Assembly: GCA_958296345.1 (NCBI GenBank)
Contig: CATQIJ010000010.1
Location: 1 to 64,000 of the forward strand
Length of the DNA: 64,000 nucleotides
Direction of reading: 5' to 3'
From: an uncultured Rhizobiaceae bacterium
Lineage (GTDB): Bacteria > Pseudomonadota > Alphaproteobacteria > Rhizobiales > Rhizobiaceae
The stretch's first letter is position 1; every line of letters starts with the position of its first letter. Below, piece by piece: positions 29,144 to 37,653 of the stretch. The notes under the pieces are model-generated. The model made no database searches. It was not told the origin of the DNA and saw only the letters and a program-made list of their open reading frames with translations. The translations under genes were made by a program, and so were the position numbers.

Positions 29144-29774
29144 ATGGTCAAACACTCGAAGCTCAAAAGCGTCTACGGCAATAAAACTGTAGAAGATCAA
29201 AGGCAAATTTATAAAGAGTGGGCGAAAACTTATGATTTTGAAACAACAGGAAGCTTTGGCTGGATGGGGTTTACACCAGCCGCAGCTGAGCTCTCCAAAA
29301 GAGTAATCAAAAAAGATGCAAAAATTTTAGATGCAGGTTGTGGAACAGGTCTTTCTGGTGTTGCTCTAAGTAAAGAAGGCTTCACCAATATTGATGGGCG
29401 TGATCTGTCTCCAGAAATGTTAGAGCAAGCAGAAAAAAACAGGTATTTACTCCTTGCTTGAAGAAGTTGATCTAACGCAGCCAATTAAAGTTTCTGAGCC
29501 ATACGATGCGGTATTTAGTTGCGGTGTTTTTGGCTTTGGTCCACCTAACCCTGAACACCTCCATCATTTAACAAACATACTCAAGCCCAATGGATGCGCA
29601 GTTATAACAGTTAACGGAAAAGACTGGGTTGAAAAGAACTGGCTTGAAAATCTTGCAAAAGCAATTGAAAAAAATGGCCTTACTCTCGAAGAACAACTAG
29701 ATATTGAGTATCTAGAAAACGAGGATATAGATGGGAAGCTTTTGATTTTTGGGGGTAGATTTTTCAGCTTCTAG
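29144..29774 (+). pseudogene. class I SAM-dependent methyltransferase, one frameshift
   Basis: The first part (to about 29430) contains the SAM-binding motif I 'ILDAGCGTGLSGVALSKEG' and 'DGRDLSPEMLEQAEK'. The second, from about 29440, carries 'YDAVFSCGVFGFGPPNPEHLHHLTNILKPNGCAVITVNGKDW' to a stop at 29774. Removing one A from the seven-A run at 29433-29439 joins them as '..EKTGIYSLLEEVDLTQ', giving one protein of 209 residues. The break is therefore a single homopolymer insertion and probably a sequencing error. The start at 29144 follows AAAGGATC. The methyl acceptor is unknown. Confidence 0.8.
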
Positions 29775-29835
29775 CCACTTAATTTTTTTTAGAAATATTA
29801 CCTTTATTGGAGTGCGTTAGCGTGCTTTCTAAGGT

Positions 29836-29914
29836 TTAGATATTTTGAGTATCTAATTCCAATATTTGTATAATTTGGAAAATCATATCCTTTGAAGATC
29901 TCTTTATTAAAGAG
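29836..29914 (+). promoter_or_regulatory. three inverted repeats upstream of the cysG operon
   Basis: TTAGATA/TATCTAA (29836-29842, 29850-29856) is followed directly by TTCCAA/TTGGAA (29857-29862, 29875-29880) and then CTCTTTA-T-TAAAGAG (29900-29914). All lie in the 190 bases before cysG. They are candidate operators for sulfur regulation; no specific regulator family can be assigned from sequence. Confidence 0.4.
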
Positions 29915-29964
29915 CATATTAGAAAATAATCGCGTTAGTGCTATTGAGAAAAGGTATAATTAAT

Positions 29965-31374
29965 ATGCGCCATTTCCCCATATTCTTAAAAGTTCAGAAC
30001 AAACGCATTCTTGTTACTGGTGCAGGTGAGTGCGCTATTGCAAAACTTCGCCTTCTATTAAAGACAGAAGCCGATGTCGTTGTGTTCGCAACTGATGTAG
30101 ATGCACAAGTTGAAAGTTGGGCGAAAGCAGGGCTTTTAGAAATTACTCGCCGTAAAGTCCAGATGGCCGATTTTTATAATGTTGTGATGGTTTATGCTGC
30201 TGAGGATGATGAAAAACTTGATGGTGTAACAGCTGCAAAAGCAAAGATGGCAAACGTGTTATTTAACATCGTTGATAACCTACAAGAAAGCGAGTTCATA
30301 ACACCAGCTTTGGTTGACCGTGATCCTGTAACAATTGCAATTGGCACTGAAGGCACGGCACCAATCCTTGCTCGTAAAATCAAAGTTCAAATTGAAGAAA
30401 GCTTACCAAATGAACTAGGTTTGCTCGCGAAATTAGCTGAATATTTTCGCCCAAAGGCATCACGATTACCAAAAGGAATTACCCGCAGAAAATTCTGGTC
30501 ACGTTATTTTTATGACCTTGGCCCAGCAGCACTTCGCGAAGGGGGCAAAGAAAGTGTCTCTCGTACTCTGAACAAGCTATTTGATGAAGCGCAAAATCAA
30601 ACAGATGCGGTTGGTAAGGTATTTCTAGTCGGTAGTGGGCCGGGTGATCCAGACCTACTAACGCGGAAAGCACTAAAAGTCCTACACGAAGCTGATGTGG
30701 TTATTTATGACCGTCTAGTCAGTCCACAAATACTAGAACTAGCTCGCCGTGAAGCTGAGCTTGTTCAAACAGGGAAACAAGGCTTTGGACCATCTTGGAA
30801 ACAAGAAGACATAAACGCACTCATGGTTGAGCACGCTAAGCAGGGTGCGCAAATTGTTCGTCTTAAATCGGGCGACCCAACAGTCTTCGCTCGTTTGGAT
30901 GAAGAAATGGATGCGCTTGATGAGGCGGGCATTTGTTTTGAAATCATCCCAGGTATCACAACGGCATCCGCTGCTGCAGCAAGCCTAAATGTTTCTTTGA
31001 CGAAGCATAAAAGAAACTCAGCGTTTCAGATTATGACTGCACAAGATATCAAAGGTTTTGCGGAGCAAGATTGGCGTAAGTTGGCTAACGATGGAAGTGT
31101 CGCTGCAGTTTATATGGGCTTTAAATCAGCTCATCTATTAAGCGGACGTTTGCTCATGCATGGTGCAGATGCAAATGCGCCAGTTACGATTATGGAAAAT
31201 GTCTCACGTGTTAATCAAAAAACGATTGTCACAACGATTGGTGAGTTATCAAACATAGCAGATCAGGTCGGTCGTGACGGACCTGTCATTCTCATGCTTG
31301 GCCTTGAGCCACGTCAGGTGGCTAAGGCTGTGGAAAAAAACAAAGAACAATTTATTCGTGCTGGAGTGCTATAA
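29965..31374 (+). CDS. cysG: siroheme synthase CysG (fused dehydrogenase/ferrochelatase and methyltransferase)
   Basis: A 469-residue bifunctional protein that converts uroporphyrinogen III to siroheme, the cofactor of the sulfite reductase encoded downstream. Residues 1-200 are the CysG-B precorrin-2 dehydrogenase/ferrochelatase part ('FPIFLKVQNKRILVTGAGECAIAKLRLLLKTEADVVVF'). From about 215 follows the CysG-A SAM uroporphyrinogen methyltransferase ('GKVFLVGSGPGDPDLLTRKALKVLHEADVVIYDRLVS', 'RLKSGDPTVFARLDEE'). ATG 29965, with AAAGG upstream, matches the family start better than GTG 29938. Its TAA shares one base with the next ATG (TAATG), so translation is coupled. Confidence 0.93.
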   Translation: MRHFPIFLKVQNKRILVTGAGECAIAKLRLLLKTEADVVVFATDVDAQVESWAKAGLLEITRRKVQMADFYNVVMVYAAEDDEKLDGVTAAKAKMANVLFNIVDNLQESEFITPALVDRDPVTIAIGTEGTAPILARKIKVQIEESLPNELGLLAKLAEYFRPKASRLPKGITRRKFWSRYFYDLGPAALREGGKESVSRTLNKLFDEAQNQTDAVGKVFLVGSGPGDPDLLTRKALKVLHEADVVIYDRLVSPQILELARREAELVQTGKQGFGPSWKQEDINALMVEHAKQGAQIVRLKSGDPTVFARLDEEMDALDEAGICFEIIPGITTASAAAASLNVSLTKHKRNSAFQIMTAQDIKGFAEQDWRKLANDGSVAAVYMGFKSAHLLSGRLLMHGADANAPVTIMENVSRVNQKTIVTTIGELSNIADQVGRDGPVILMLGLEPRQVAKAVEKNKEQFIRAGVL

Positions 31375-31679
31375 TGGCTCGTGTCGTATACCCCAAAGTT
31401 GTTACAGCAAATCATTTGCTTGGAGGTGATGTCATTTATATGACGGCATCTGGTGATTGGTCTCGTCAACATGAAGATGCAAAACTTTATGAAGATATAG
31501 ATGAAGCAGAAGTGGCGCTTAAGCTAGCGAAAGGCCAAGCTCATATGTTGGCTGGCCCATATTTAGCAGATGCTCAATTAGGTGAGAATGGTAAACCGGA
31601 GCCTGTTCACTTCCGAGAAGCATTTCGTACACGTGGTCCATCAAATTACCCTAATCACGGCAAACAGGCTGAGGCTTAA
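31374..31679 (+). CDS. DUF2849 domain protein
   Basis: A 101-residue protein of the DUF2849 family, recognised by 'VVTANHLLGGDVIYMTASGDWS' and 'EAEVALKLAKGQAHMLAGPYLADAQL..GKPEPVHFREAFRTRGPSNYPNHGK'. It is coupled to cysG by TAATG and lies three bases before cysI. The family is almost always found between these two genes in Hyphomicrobiales and is therefore presumed to help sulfite/nitrite reduction, though its biochemical role is unknown. Confidence 0.88.
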   Translation: MARVVYPKVVTANHLLGGDVIYMTASGDWSRQHEDAKLYEDIDEAEVALKLAKGQAHMLAGPYLADAQLGENGKPEPVHFREAFRTRGPSNYPNHGKQAEA

Positions 31680-31682
31680 TCT

Positions 31683-33353
31683 ATGTATAATTACAATCAA
31701 TTCGATCATGACTTTGTTCGCAACCGTGTAAATGAATTTCGCGGTCAAGTAGTGCGCCGACTAGATGGATCACTTACAGAAGATGAGTTTAAACCGCTTC
31801 GTTTAATGAACGGTCTATACCTTCAACTACATGCATACATGCTACGTGTTGCTATTCCGTATGGTACATTGAACAGTCGCCAAATGAACCAACTTGCAAT
31901 GATTTCTGAAAAGTTTGACAAGGGTTATGGGCATTTTACCACGCGCCAGAATATTCAATATAATTGGCCAGTTCTAAAAGATACGCCAGATATTTTAGAT
32001 GCGCTTGCAGACGTTGAAATGCATGCAATCCAAACATCAGGCAATTGCGTTCGTAATGTTACAGCTGACCATTTTGCTGGTGCGGCAGCGGATGAAATTG
32101 AAGATCCTCGCCCAACAGCAGAATTGCTGCGTCAGTGGTCAATGGATCACCCAGAATTTCAATTCCTACCACGCAAGTTTAAGATCGCCATGACAGGTGG
32201 CCCAAATGACCGTGCTGTCACTAAGGCGCATGACATCGGCATTCGTATGGTACGTAACGAAAAAGGTGAGCCAGGGTACGAAATGCTAATCGGTGGTGGC
32301 CTTGGCCGTACACCAATGATTGGTAAAGTTGTTCGTGAGTTTCTGCCAAAAGCTGATTTGCTTCCTTATGTTGAAGCAATTTTACAAGTTTATAATTTAA
32401 ACGGTCGCCGTGATAATAAATATAAAGCACGCATTAAAATCCTTGTTCATGAAACAGGGATTGATACTTTGCGTGAGTGGATTGAAGAGGTTTTTGAAAC
32501 TCAAAAATCCCATCATCAAGCGCCACCTGTTGAAATGATTGAAGCAATCGAAGCGCAGTTCCAGCCACCAAAACTCGATAATGCAAAAGTCGATGAAGAT
32601 AAGCTTTCAAAAGTAATTTCTAGCGATCCATTATTGCGCTCATTTGTAGAAACAAATATCTCCGAGCATTTTGACAGCAATCATGCAATTGTTACGATCT
32701 CTCTTAAGCCAATTGGCGGTACACCAGGTGATGCAACTGCTGAACAAATGCGTATTATGGCAGGACTTGCTGAAGCTTATGGCTATGATGAACTGCGTGT
32801 AAGTCACGAACAAAATATCATTCTCCCACACGTACGCCGTGATGATTTGCCTGAGGTATATAAAGTTCTAAAAGAGGCTGGCCTTGCAACTGCAAATGTT
32901 GGTCTTTTGTCAGATATGATTGCATGCCCAGGAATGGATTATTGTGCACTGGCAACTGCTCGTTCAATCCCTGTTGCACAAGAGCTTTCAAACGCATTTG
33001 AAGATTTGAAGCTTCAGCAAGATATTGGCCCGCTTAAAATTAAAATTTCTGGCTGTATTAATGCTTGCGGACATCACCATGTTGGGCACATTGGAATTCT
33101 TGGCCTTGATAAAGCCGGCGTTGAAAGCTATCAAATCACGCTTGGCGGAGATGGTACAGAAACCGCTTCTATAGGCGAACGTGCAGGTCCAGGCTTTTCT
33201 TATGAGGAAATTGTACCTGCAGTGAGCCGAATTATTGATCGGTATATGAGTATCCGTGAAAGTAAGAATGATACATTCTTGGATGTATATCGAAGAGTTG
33301 GTGCTGATACATTTAAAGAAGCACTTTACCCCGAAGAAGCAGCAAGCGCGTAA
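31683..33353 (+). CDS. cysI: sulfite (nitrite) reductase hemoprotein, siroheme/4Fe-4S
   Basis: A 556-residue siroheme protein that carries out six-electron reduction of sulfite to sulfide (or nitrite to ammonia). Two ferredoxin-like and two catalytic repeats are visible. The cluster/siroheme ligands are Cys415 and Cys421 ('CPGMDYC') and Cys458 and Cys462 ('CINACGHHHVG'). 'FDKGYGHFTTRQNIQYNWP' is the conserved N-terminal motif. It is preceded by cysG and DUF2849 and followed by DUF934, which favours assimilatory sulfite reduction. There is no cysJ flavoprotein, so electrons probably come from ferredoxin, for which an NADP reductase is encoded two genes later. Confidence 0.93.
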   Translation: MYNYNQFDHDFVRNRVNEFRGQVVRRLDGSLTEDEFKPLRLMNGLYLQLHAYMLRVAIPYGTLNSRQMNQLAMISEKFDKGYGHFTTRQNIQYNWPVLKDTPDILDALADVEMHAIQTSGNCVRNVTADHFAGAAADEIEDPRPTAELLRQWSMDHPEFQFLPRKFKIAMTGGPNDRAVTKAHDIGIRMVRNEKGEPGYEMLIGGGLGRTPMIGKVVREFLPKADLLPYVEAILQVYNLNGRRDNKYKARIKILVHETGIDTLREWIEEVFETQKSHHQAPPVEMIEAIEAQFQPPKLDNAKVDEDKLSKVISSDPLLRSFVETNISEHFDSNHAIVTISLKPIGGTPGDATAEQMRIMAGLAEAYGYDELRVSHEQNIILPHVRRDDLPEVYKVLKEAGLATANVGLLSDMIACPGMDYCALATARSIPVAQELSNAFEDLKLQQDIGPLKIKISGCINACGHHHVGHIGILGLDKAGVESYQITLGGDGTETASIGERAGPGFSYEEIVPAVSRIIDRYMSIRESKNDTFLDVYRRVGADTFKEALYPEEAASA

Positions 33354-33364
33354 GGAAAATAGAT

Positions 33365-33823
33365 ATGTCAGTTATTGTACGCGATAGCGGTTTTGAAAAA
33401 GATACTTGGGAAACAGACGGTGGTCTATTTATCGATCTAGAAAAATACGGCCAGGATGTAACAGAGCGCGAACCGAATAAAACAGCTATTGATATTCCAA
33501 ATGATGTAACTGTTGAGAGCCTCAAAGGTCTATTCAACAGTGCAGCCATGATCCGTATTCCTTTTCCATCTTTTGCAGATGGGCGTGGTTTCAGTTTAGC
33601 AAAGCAACTTCGTCAACAAGGGTATGAAGGAAAATTGCGCGCAGTTGGTCATATTATTTCTGATCAATATGGGTTTGCACGTGTTTGCGGATTTGATGAA
33701 GTTGAAATTGATTTCGATATGGCAGGTCGCCAACCAGAAGAGCAATGGCTTGCACGTGTACCAAAACAAGACTTGTCTTATCAGAACCTATTAATGGGCA
33801 AGCGCCCTCTCAGAAATATATGA
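33365..33823 (+). CDS. DUF934 domain protein, sulfur-assimilation associated
   Basis: A 152-residue protein of the DUF934 family ('IRIPFPSFADGRGFSLAKQLRQQGYEGKLRAVGHIISDQYGFARVCGFDEVEID'). AAGGAAAATAGAT precedes its ATG, 11 bases after cysI. The family accompanies sulfite reductase genes in many alpha- and gammaproteobacteria and is thought to support the reductase, but no activity is proven. No cysH, cysD or cysN gene is found in the neighbourhood, so the earlier steps of sulfate reduction must be elsewhere or absent. Confidence 0.9.
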   Translation: MSVIVRDSGFEKDTWETDGGLFIDLEKYGQDVTEREPNKTAIDIPNDVTVESLKGLFNSAAMIRIPFPSFADGRGFSLAKQLRQQGYEGKLRAVGHIISDQYGFARVCGFDEVEIDFDMAGRQPEEQWLARVPKQDLSYQNLLMGKRPLRNI

Positions 33824-33889
33824 TTGCGTAACACACAAAATAAATTCATATAATCTTCCCAAGAAATCTACCGCTTAAAAGGCAATCTC

Positions 33890-34699
33890 ATGACTAACTT
33901 AGCAGCTGAAATTTTAAACACTGAGCGCCATCCAAATGCGCAAACAATAACCAAAGTCACGCACTTCACAGATAGATTGTTTTCCTTCCGTGTAACACGT
34001 CCACAATCTTTGCGGTTCAGGTCTGGCGAGTTCGTGATGATTGGCCTGATTGGTGATAATGGGAAGCCGTTACTCCGTGCTTATTCTATTGCATCTCCTT
34101 CATGGGATGAAGAGCTTGAGTTCTATTCGATTAAAGTTCCAGATGGTCCACTTACGTCTAAGCTTCAAAATATAAAAGTTGGCGATGATATAATTTTAAA
34201 AACTAAGCCAGTAGGTACGTTAGTTGTCGATGCACTTATTCCTGGAAAGCGCTTATTTATGCTTTCAACAGGCACAGGCTTTGCACCTTTTGCATCGTTA
34301 ACGCGCGATCCAGAGGTCTATGAAAAATTCGATGAAATTATAGTAACGCATACATGCCGTGATGTTGCAGAACTTGATTATAGCAGAAAACTAACTGAAG
34401 GCCTTGCGAGTGATCCATTAATTGGCGAAATGGTTGAAGGAAAGCTCAAATACTATCCAACAACAACGCGCGAACTTTCTGAATACCAAGGTAGAATTAC
34501 GAACTTAATCGAGTCTGGAAAAGTATTTGAAGACTTGGGTATTGAGGACTTAAATCCTGAAACTGATCGTGTAATGCTTTGTGGTTCAATGGATTTCAAT
34601 ACTGATGTGCGTAAAATATTAGAAGACCGTGGGTTTGAAGAAGGTGCAAATTCAAAACCTGCCACTTTTGTTCTAGAAAAAGCATTTGTGGGCGAATAA
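33890..34699 (+). CDS. fpr: ferredoxin-NADP(+) reductase
   Basis: A 269-residue FAD enzyme that transfers electrons between NADPH and ferredoxin or flavodoxin. The FAD motif 'LLRAYSIASPSWDEELEFYSIKVPDGPLT' and the nucleotide-binding 'LFMLSTGTGFAPFASLTRDPEVYEKFDEIIVTHTCR' are typical of the short bacterial Fpr class, as is the end 'GANSKPATFVLEKAFVGE'. It follows DUF934 by 66 bases and may be co-transcribed with the sulfite reductase genes, supplying their reducing power; this coupling is inferred from position. Oxidative-stress functions of Fpr are an alternative. Confidence 0.92.
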   Translation: MTNLAAEILNTERHPNAQTITKVTHFTDRLFSFRVTRPQSLRFRSGEFVMIGLIGDNGKPLLRAYSIASPSWDEELEFYSIKVPDGPLTSKLQNIKVGDDIILKTKPVGTLVVDALIPGKRLFMLSTGTGFAPFASLTRDPEVYEKFDEIIVTHTCRDVAELDYSRKLTEGLASDPLIGEMVEGKLKYYPTTTRELSEYQGRITNLIESGKVFEDLGIEDLNPETDRVMLCGSMDFNTDVRKILEDRGFEEGANSKPATFVLEKAFVGE

Positions 34700-34792
34700 A
34701 ATCATCTAATTTAATGACTTGCTGGTGACTTAGCCACTCTATTTGTGGCACATTAAAGGAGCTTTTATTCCTTCTCCCAAATAGGAAAAATA

Positions 34793-37570
34793 ATGAATAT
34801 TCAGTCGAATGACTTAGATACCAGTCCCTCAAAAGATGAGCCACTAAAAGATGATATTCGCTTTCTTGGGCGTCTGCTTGGCGATGTTGTCCGTGAACAA
34901 GAGGGGGATGATGTTTTTAATCTAGTTGAGACAGTTCGCCAAAAGTCTGTTGCATATGTTCGAGCTGATGATGAAAATGCAAAGCAAGAATTAGAAGAAA
35001 TTCTTAATGCTTTGACACCGGCACAAACTGTAGAAGTTGTACGTGCTTATAGCTATTTTTCACACCTTTCTAACATGGCTGAAGACCAGCACCACATTCG
35101 CCGAACTCGTGCACATGAACTTGCAGAATCCCCAACTCGTAATGGGTCAATTGCAAAAGCATTTGAGCGGGCAATAGCAGAAGGTGCGACGCCTGAAAGT
35201 CTGACTAAATTCTTTGACGATGCAAATATTGGCGCTGTTTTAACTGCTCATCCAACTGAAGTGCGTAGACAGTCTACAATGAAGCGCGAAATCGCAATGG
35301 CTGACTTGTTGTCCCGCCGTGATCAAGGTGGAATGACGAAACAAGAACAAGAAGACACAAACGATAAGTTAAAACGCGCCGTCATGATTTTATGGCAGAC
35401 AAATATGTTGCGCCAAACAAAACTGACAGTGCTTGATGAGGTATCAAATGGTCTTAGTTATTACGACCACACTTTTTTCAGAGAACTACCTAAGCTCTAT
35501 ACTGCAATTGAAGATGACCTTGCGCAGATGTCTGGCGGTGAACATAAGGGTATCAATTCATTCTTGAAAACAGGGGCTTGGATTGGTGGTGACAGAGATG
35601 GAAATCCATTCGTAAATGCAGATGTGATGTCAGGCGCTATGCGCAAGCAAAGTGTAAAAGTGATGGAGTTCTATCTTGAGCAATTACACAAATTAGGTGG
35701 TGAGTTATCACTCTCAACTCGCATCGTAGCTGTGTCTCCAGAATTAGAAACGCTTGCTGCTCACTCTGGAGATACATCTCCTAACCGTGATACAGAGTTA
35801 TACAGGCGCTCAATTGTTGGTATCTATAATCGTCTTGCAGCAACGCTTCGTAAAATTGATAAAACAAAATCATCGCGCGCGCCACTTGCAAAAGCTGAAG
35901 CTTATAAAAGCAATACTGAGGTAATTACAGATCTAGATATTATTCGTGATTCCCTTATTGCCAATGGATCTAAATTTCTAGCGCGCGGACGCTTGCGCCA
36001 TCTTAGACGTGCATTAGATGTATTTGGATTTTATCTAGCAAGTCTAGATATGAGGCAAAACTCTGACGTCCATGAACGCCTTGCTGGCGAATTGTTTGAA
36101 GGCGTGATGCCAGAATTAAATTATGCAGAACTTGATGAAGAAGGACGTATTGAACTCCTTGTTGCTGAGTTAGAAAATCATCGGCCATTATTGCGCCGCG
36201 ACATGACTTATTCTGAAGAAGCTGAAAAAGAGCTTGGTATTTTCAAAATGGCAGCCAAGTTAAAGTCGCGATATGGTAATGCTGCAATAAGAAATTCAAT
36301 TATCTCAAATGCACAAAGCGCATCTGATTTACTAGAGTTAGCCGTTATTTTAAAGCAGGCAAATTTAGTTTCTCCAGAAGGAGAAACAACAATGCACCTA
36401 ATTCCTTTGTTTGAAACAATTGGAGACTTGCAGGCTTGCCCTGAAATTATGGATAGGCTCTTATCCATCCCCCAATACCGCAAGCTAGTAGATAGCATGG
36501 GGGGCGTTCAAGAAATGATGCTGGGTTACTCTGACAGTAACAAAGATGGTGGTTTTATAACCTCAAGCTGGGAGCTTTATAAAGCAGAGATTAAACTCAT
36601 TGCGCTCTTCAAAAAACATCAGGTAAAATTACGTTTGTTTCATGGCCGTGGTGGTACGGTAGGCCGTGGCGGTGGTCCTAGCTATGACGCTATTTTAGCC
36701 CAGCCAAACGGCGCAGTGAATGGGCAAATTCGATTGACTGAGCAGGGCGAAATTATTTCAAGTAAATATACCAACCCAGAGCTTGGTCGTCGCAATTTAG
36801 AAATTCTTGCCGCAGCAACGCTTGAGGCTTCACTTTTACAAGACGCGCGCCCTGAACCAGAAAAAGCTTATTTATCTGCGATGGATGAAATATCGCTAGG
36901 TGCATTTAACAAGTATCGCGATCTAGTCTATGACGATCCAGAATTTGTAGAGTATTTCTGGAATGCAACAGTCATCAATGAAATTGCAGGGTTAAACATT
37001 GGTTCGCGTCCTGCGTCACGAAAGAAAACACGCGCCGTAGAAGATTTACGTGCAATTCCTTGGGTCTTTAGCTGGTCGCAATCCCGATTAATGGTACCCG
37101 GTTGGTATGGTTTTGGTAGTGCTGTTAAAGCCTATATCGATCAGCATGGTGATGAAGGCCTTCCAAAGCTGCAAGAAATGTTCAAGACTTGGCAGTTCTT
37201 CCAAGCCCAGCTTTCAAACATGGACATGGTGTTATCAAAAACCAACATGAGCATCGCAGAACGCTATGCTGATTTGGTTCCTGATAAAGAATTAGGATGT
37301 CGTATTTTTCGAAAAATACGTGATGAGTGGCAATTAACCATCGATATGCTCTTTGCAATTACTGGGCAAGAAAAACTTCTGCAATCAAATCCATTGTTAG
37401 AGCGTTCCATTCAAAACCGGTTCCCATATCTTGATCCAATCAACCACTTGCAAGTTGAGTTGATGCGGAAATATCGCGCGCAAGATGAAGATCAACAGGA
37501 TGAAAAAATCCTGCGTGGTATTCAATTGACCATCAATGGTATTTCAGCAGGCTTGAGAAACAGTGGCTAA
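34793..37570 (+). CDS. ppc: phosphoenolpyruvate carboxylase
   Basis: A 925-residue PEPC, normal length. It carboxylates phosphoenolpyruvate to oxaloacetate, replenishing the TCA cycle. The active-site signatures are complete: 'VLTAHPTEVRRQS' with His153, 'GYSDSNKDGG' and the glycine-rich 'FHGRGGTVGRGGGPS'. The C-terminal region ending 'TINGISAGLRNSG' is typical. ATG 34793 follows AGGAAA. It is a single-gene unit, with a 14-bp-stem hairpin 37 bases past its stop. Confidence 0.97.
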   Translation: MNIQSNDLDTSPSKDEPLKDDIRFLGRLLGDVVREQEGDDVFNLVETVRQKSVAYVRADDENAKQELEEILNALTPAQTVEVVRAYSYFSHLSNMAEDQHHIRRTRAHELAESPTRNGSIAKAFERAIAEGATPESLTKFFDDANIGAVLTAHPTEVRRQSTMKREIAMADLLSRRDQGGMTKQEQEDTNDKLKRAVMILWQTNMLRQTKLTVLDEVSNGLSYYDHTFFRELPKLYTAIEDDLAQMSGGEHKGINSFLKTGAWIGGDRDGNPFVNADVMSGAMRKQSVKVMEFYLEQLHKLGGELSLSTRIVAVSPELETLAAHSGDTSPNRDTELYRRSIVGIYNRLAATLRKIDKTKSSRAPLAKAEAYKSNTEVITDLDIIRDSLIANGSKFLARGRLRHLRRALDVFGFYLASLDMRQNSDVHERLAGELFEGVMPELNYAELDEEGRIELLVAELENHRPLLRRDMTYSEEAEKELGIFKMAAKLKSRYGNAAIRNSIISNAQSASDLLELAVILKQANLVSPEGETTMHLIPLFETIGDLQACPEIMDRLLSIPQYRKLVDSMGGVQEMMLGYSDSNKDGGFITSSWELYKAEIKLIALFKKHQVKLRLFHGRGGTVGRGGGPSYDAILAQPNGAVNGQIRLTEQGEIISSKYTNPELGRRNLEILAAATLEASLLQDARPEPEKAYLSAMDEISLGAFNKYRDLVYDDPEFVEYFWNATVINEIAGLNIGSRPASRKKTRAVEDLRAIPWVFSWSQSRLMVPGWYGFGSAVKAYIDQHGDEGLPKLQEMFKTWQFFQAQLSNMDMVLSKTNMSIAERYADLVPDKELGCRIFRKIRDEWQLTIDMLFAITGQEKLLQSNPLLERSIQNRFPYLDPINHLQVELMRKYRAQDEDQQDEKILRGIQLTINGISAGLRNSG

Positions 37571-37606
37571 AACGCTCGCTTGTCGTTTTCAGAACTTGGC
37601 TTTAAA

Positions 37607-37641
37607 GGATTGATGATGAAAAGAATATTCATCATCAATCC
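37607..37641. terminator. 14-bp perfect stem-loop between ppc and the hydantoinase gene
   Basis: GGATTGATGATGAA (37607-37620) pairs perfectly with TTCATCATCAATCC (37628-37641) around AAGAATA. There is no T run on either side, so it may be a rho-assisted terminator for ppc or a leader structure for the gene starting at 37654. It has no copy elsewhere in the window. Confidence 0.5.
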
Positions 37642-37653
37642 TGAGTAATACAA

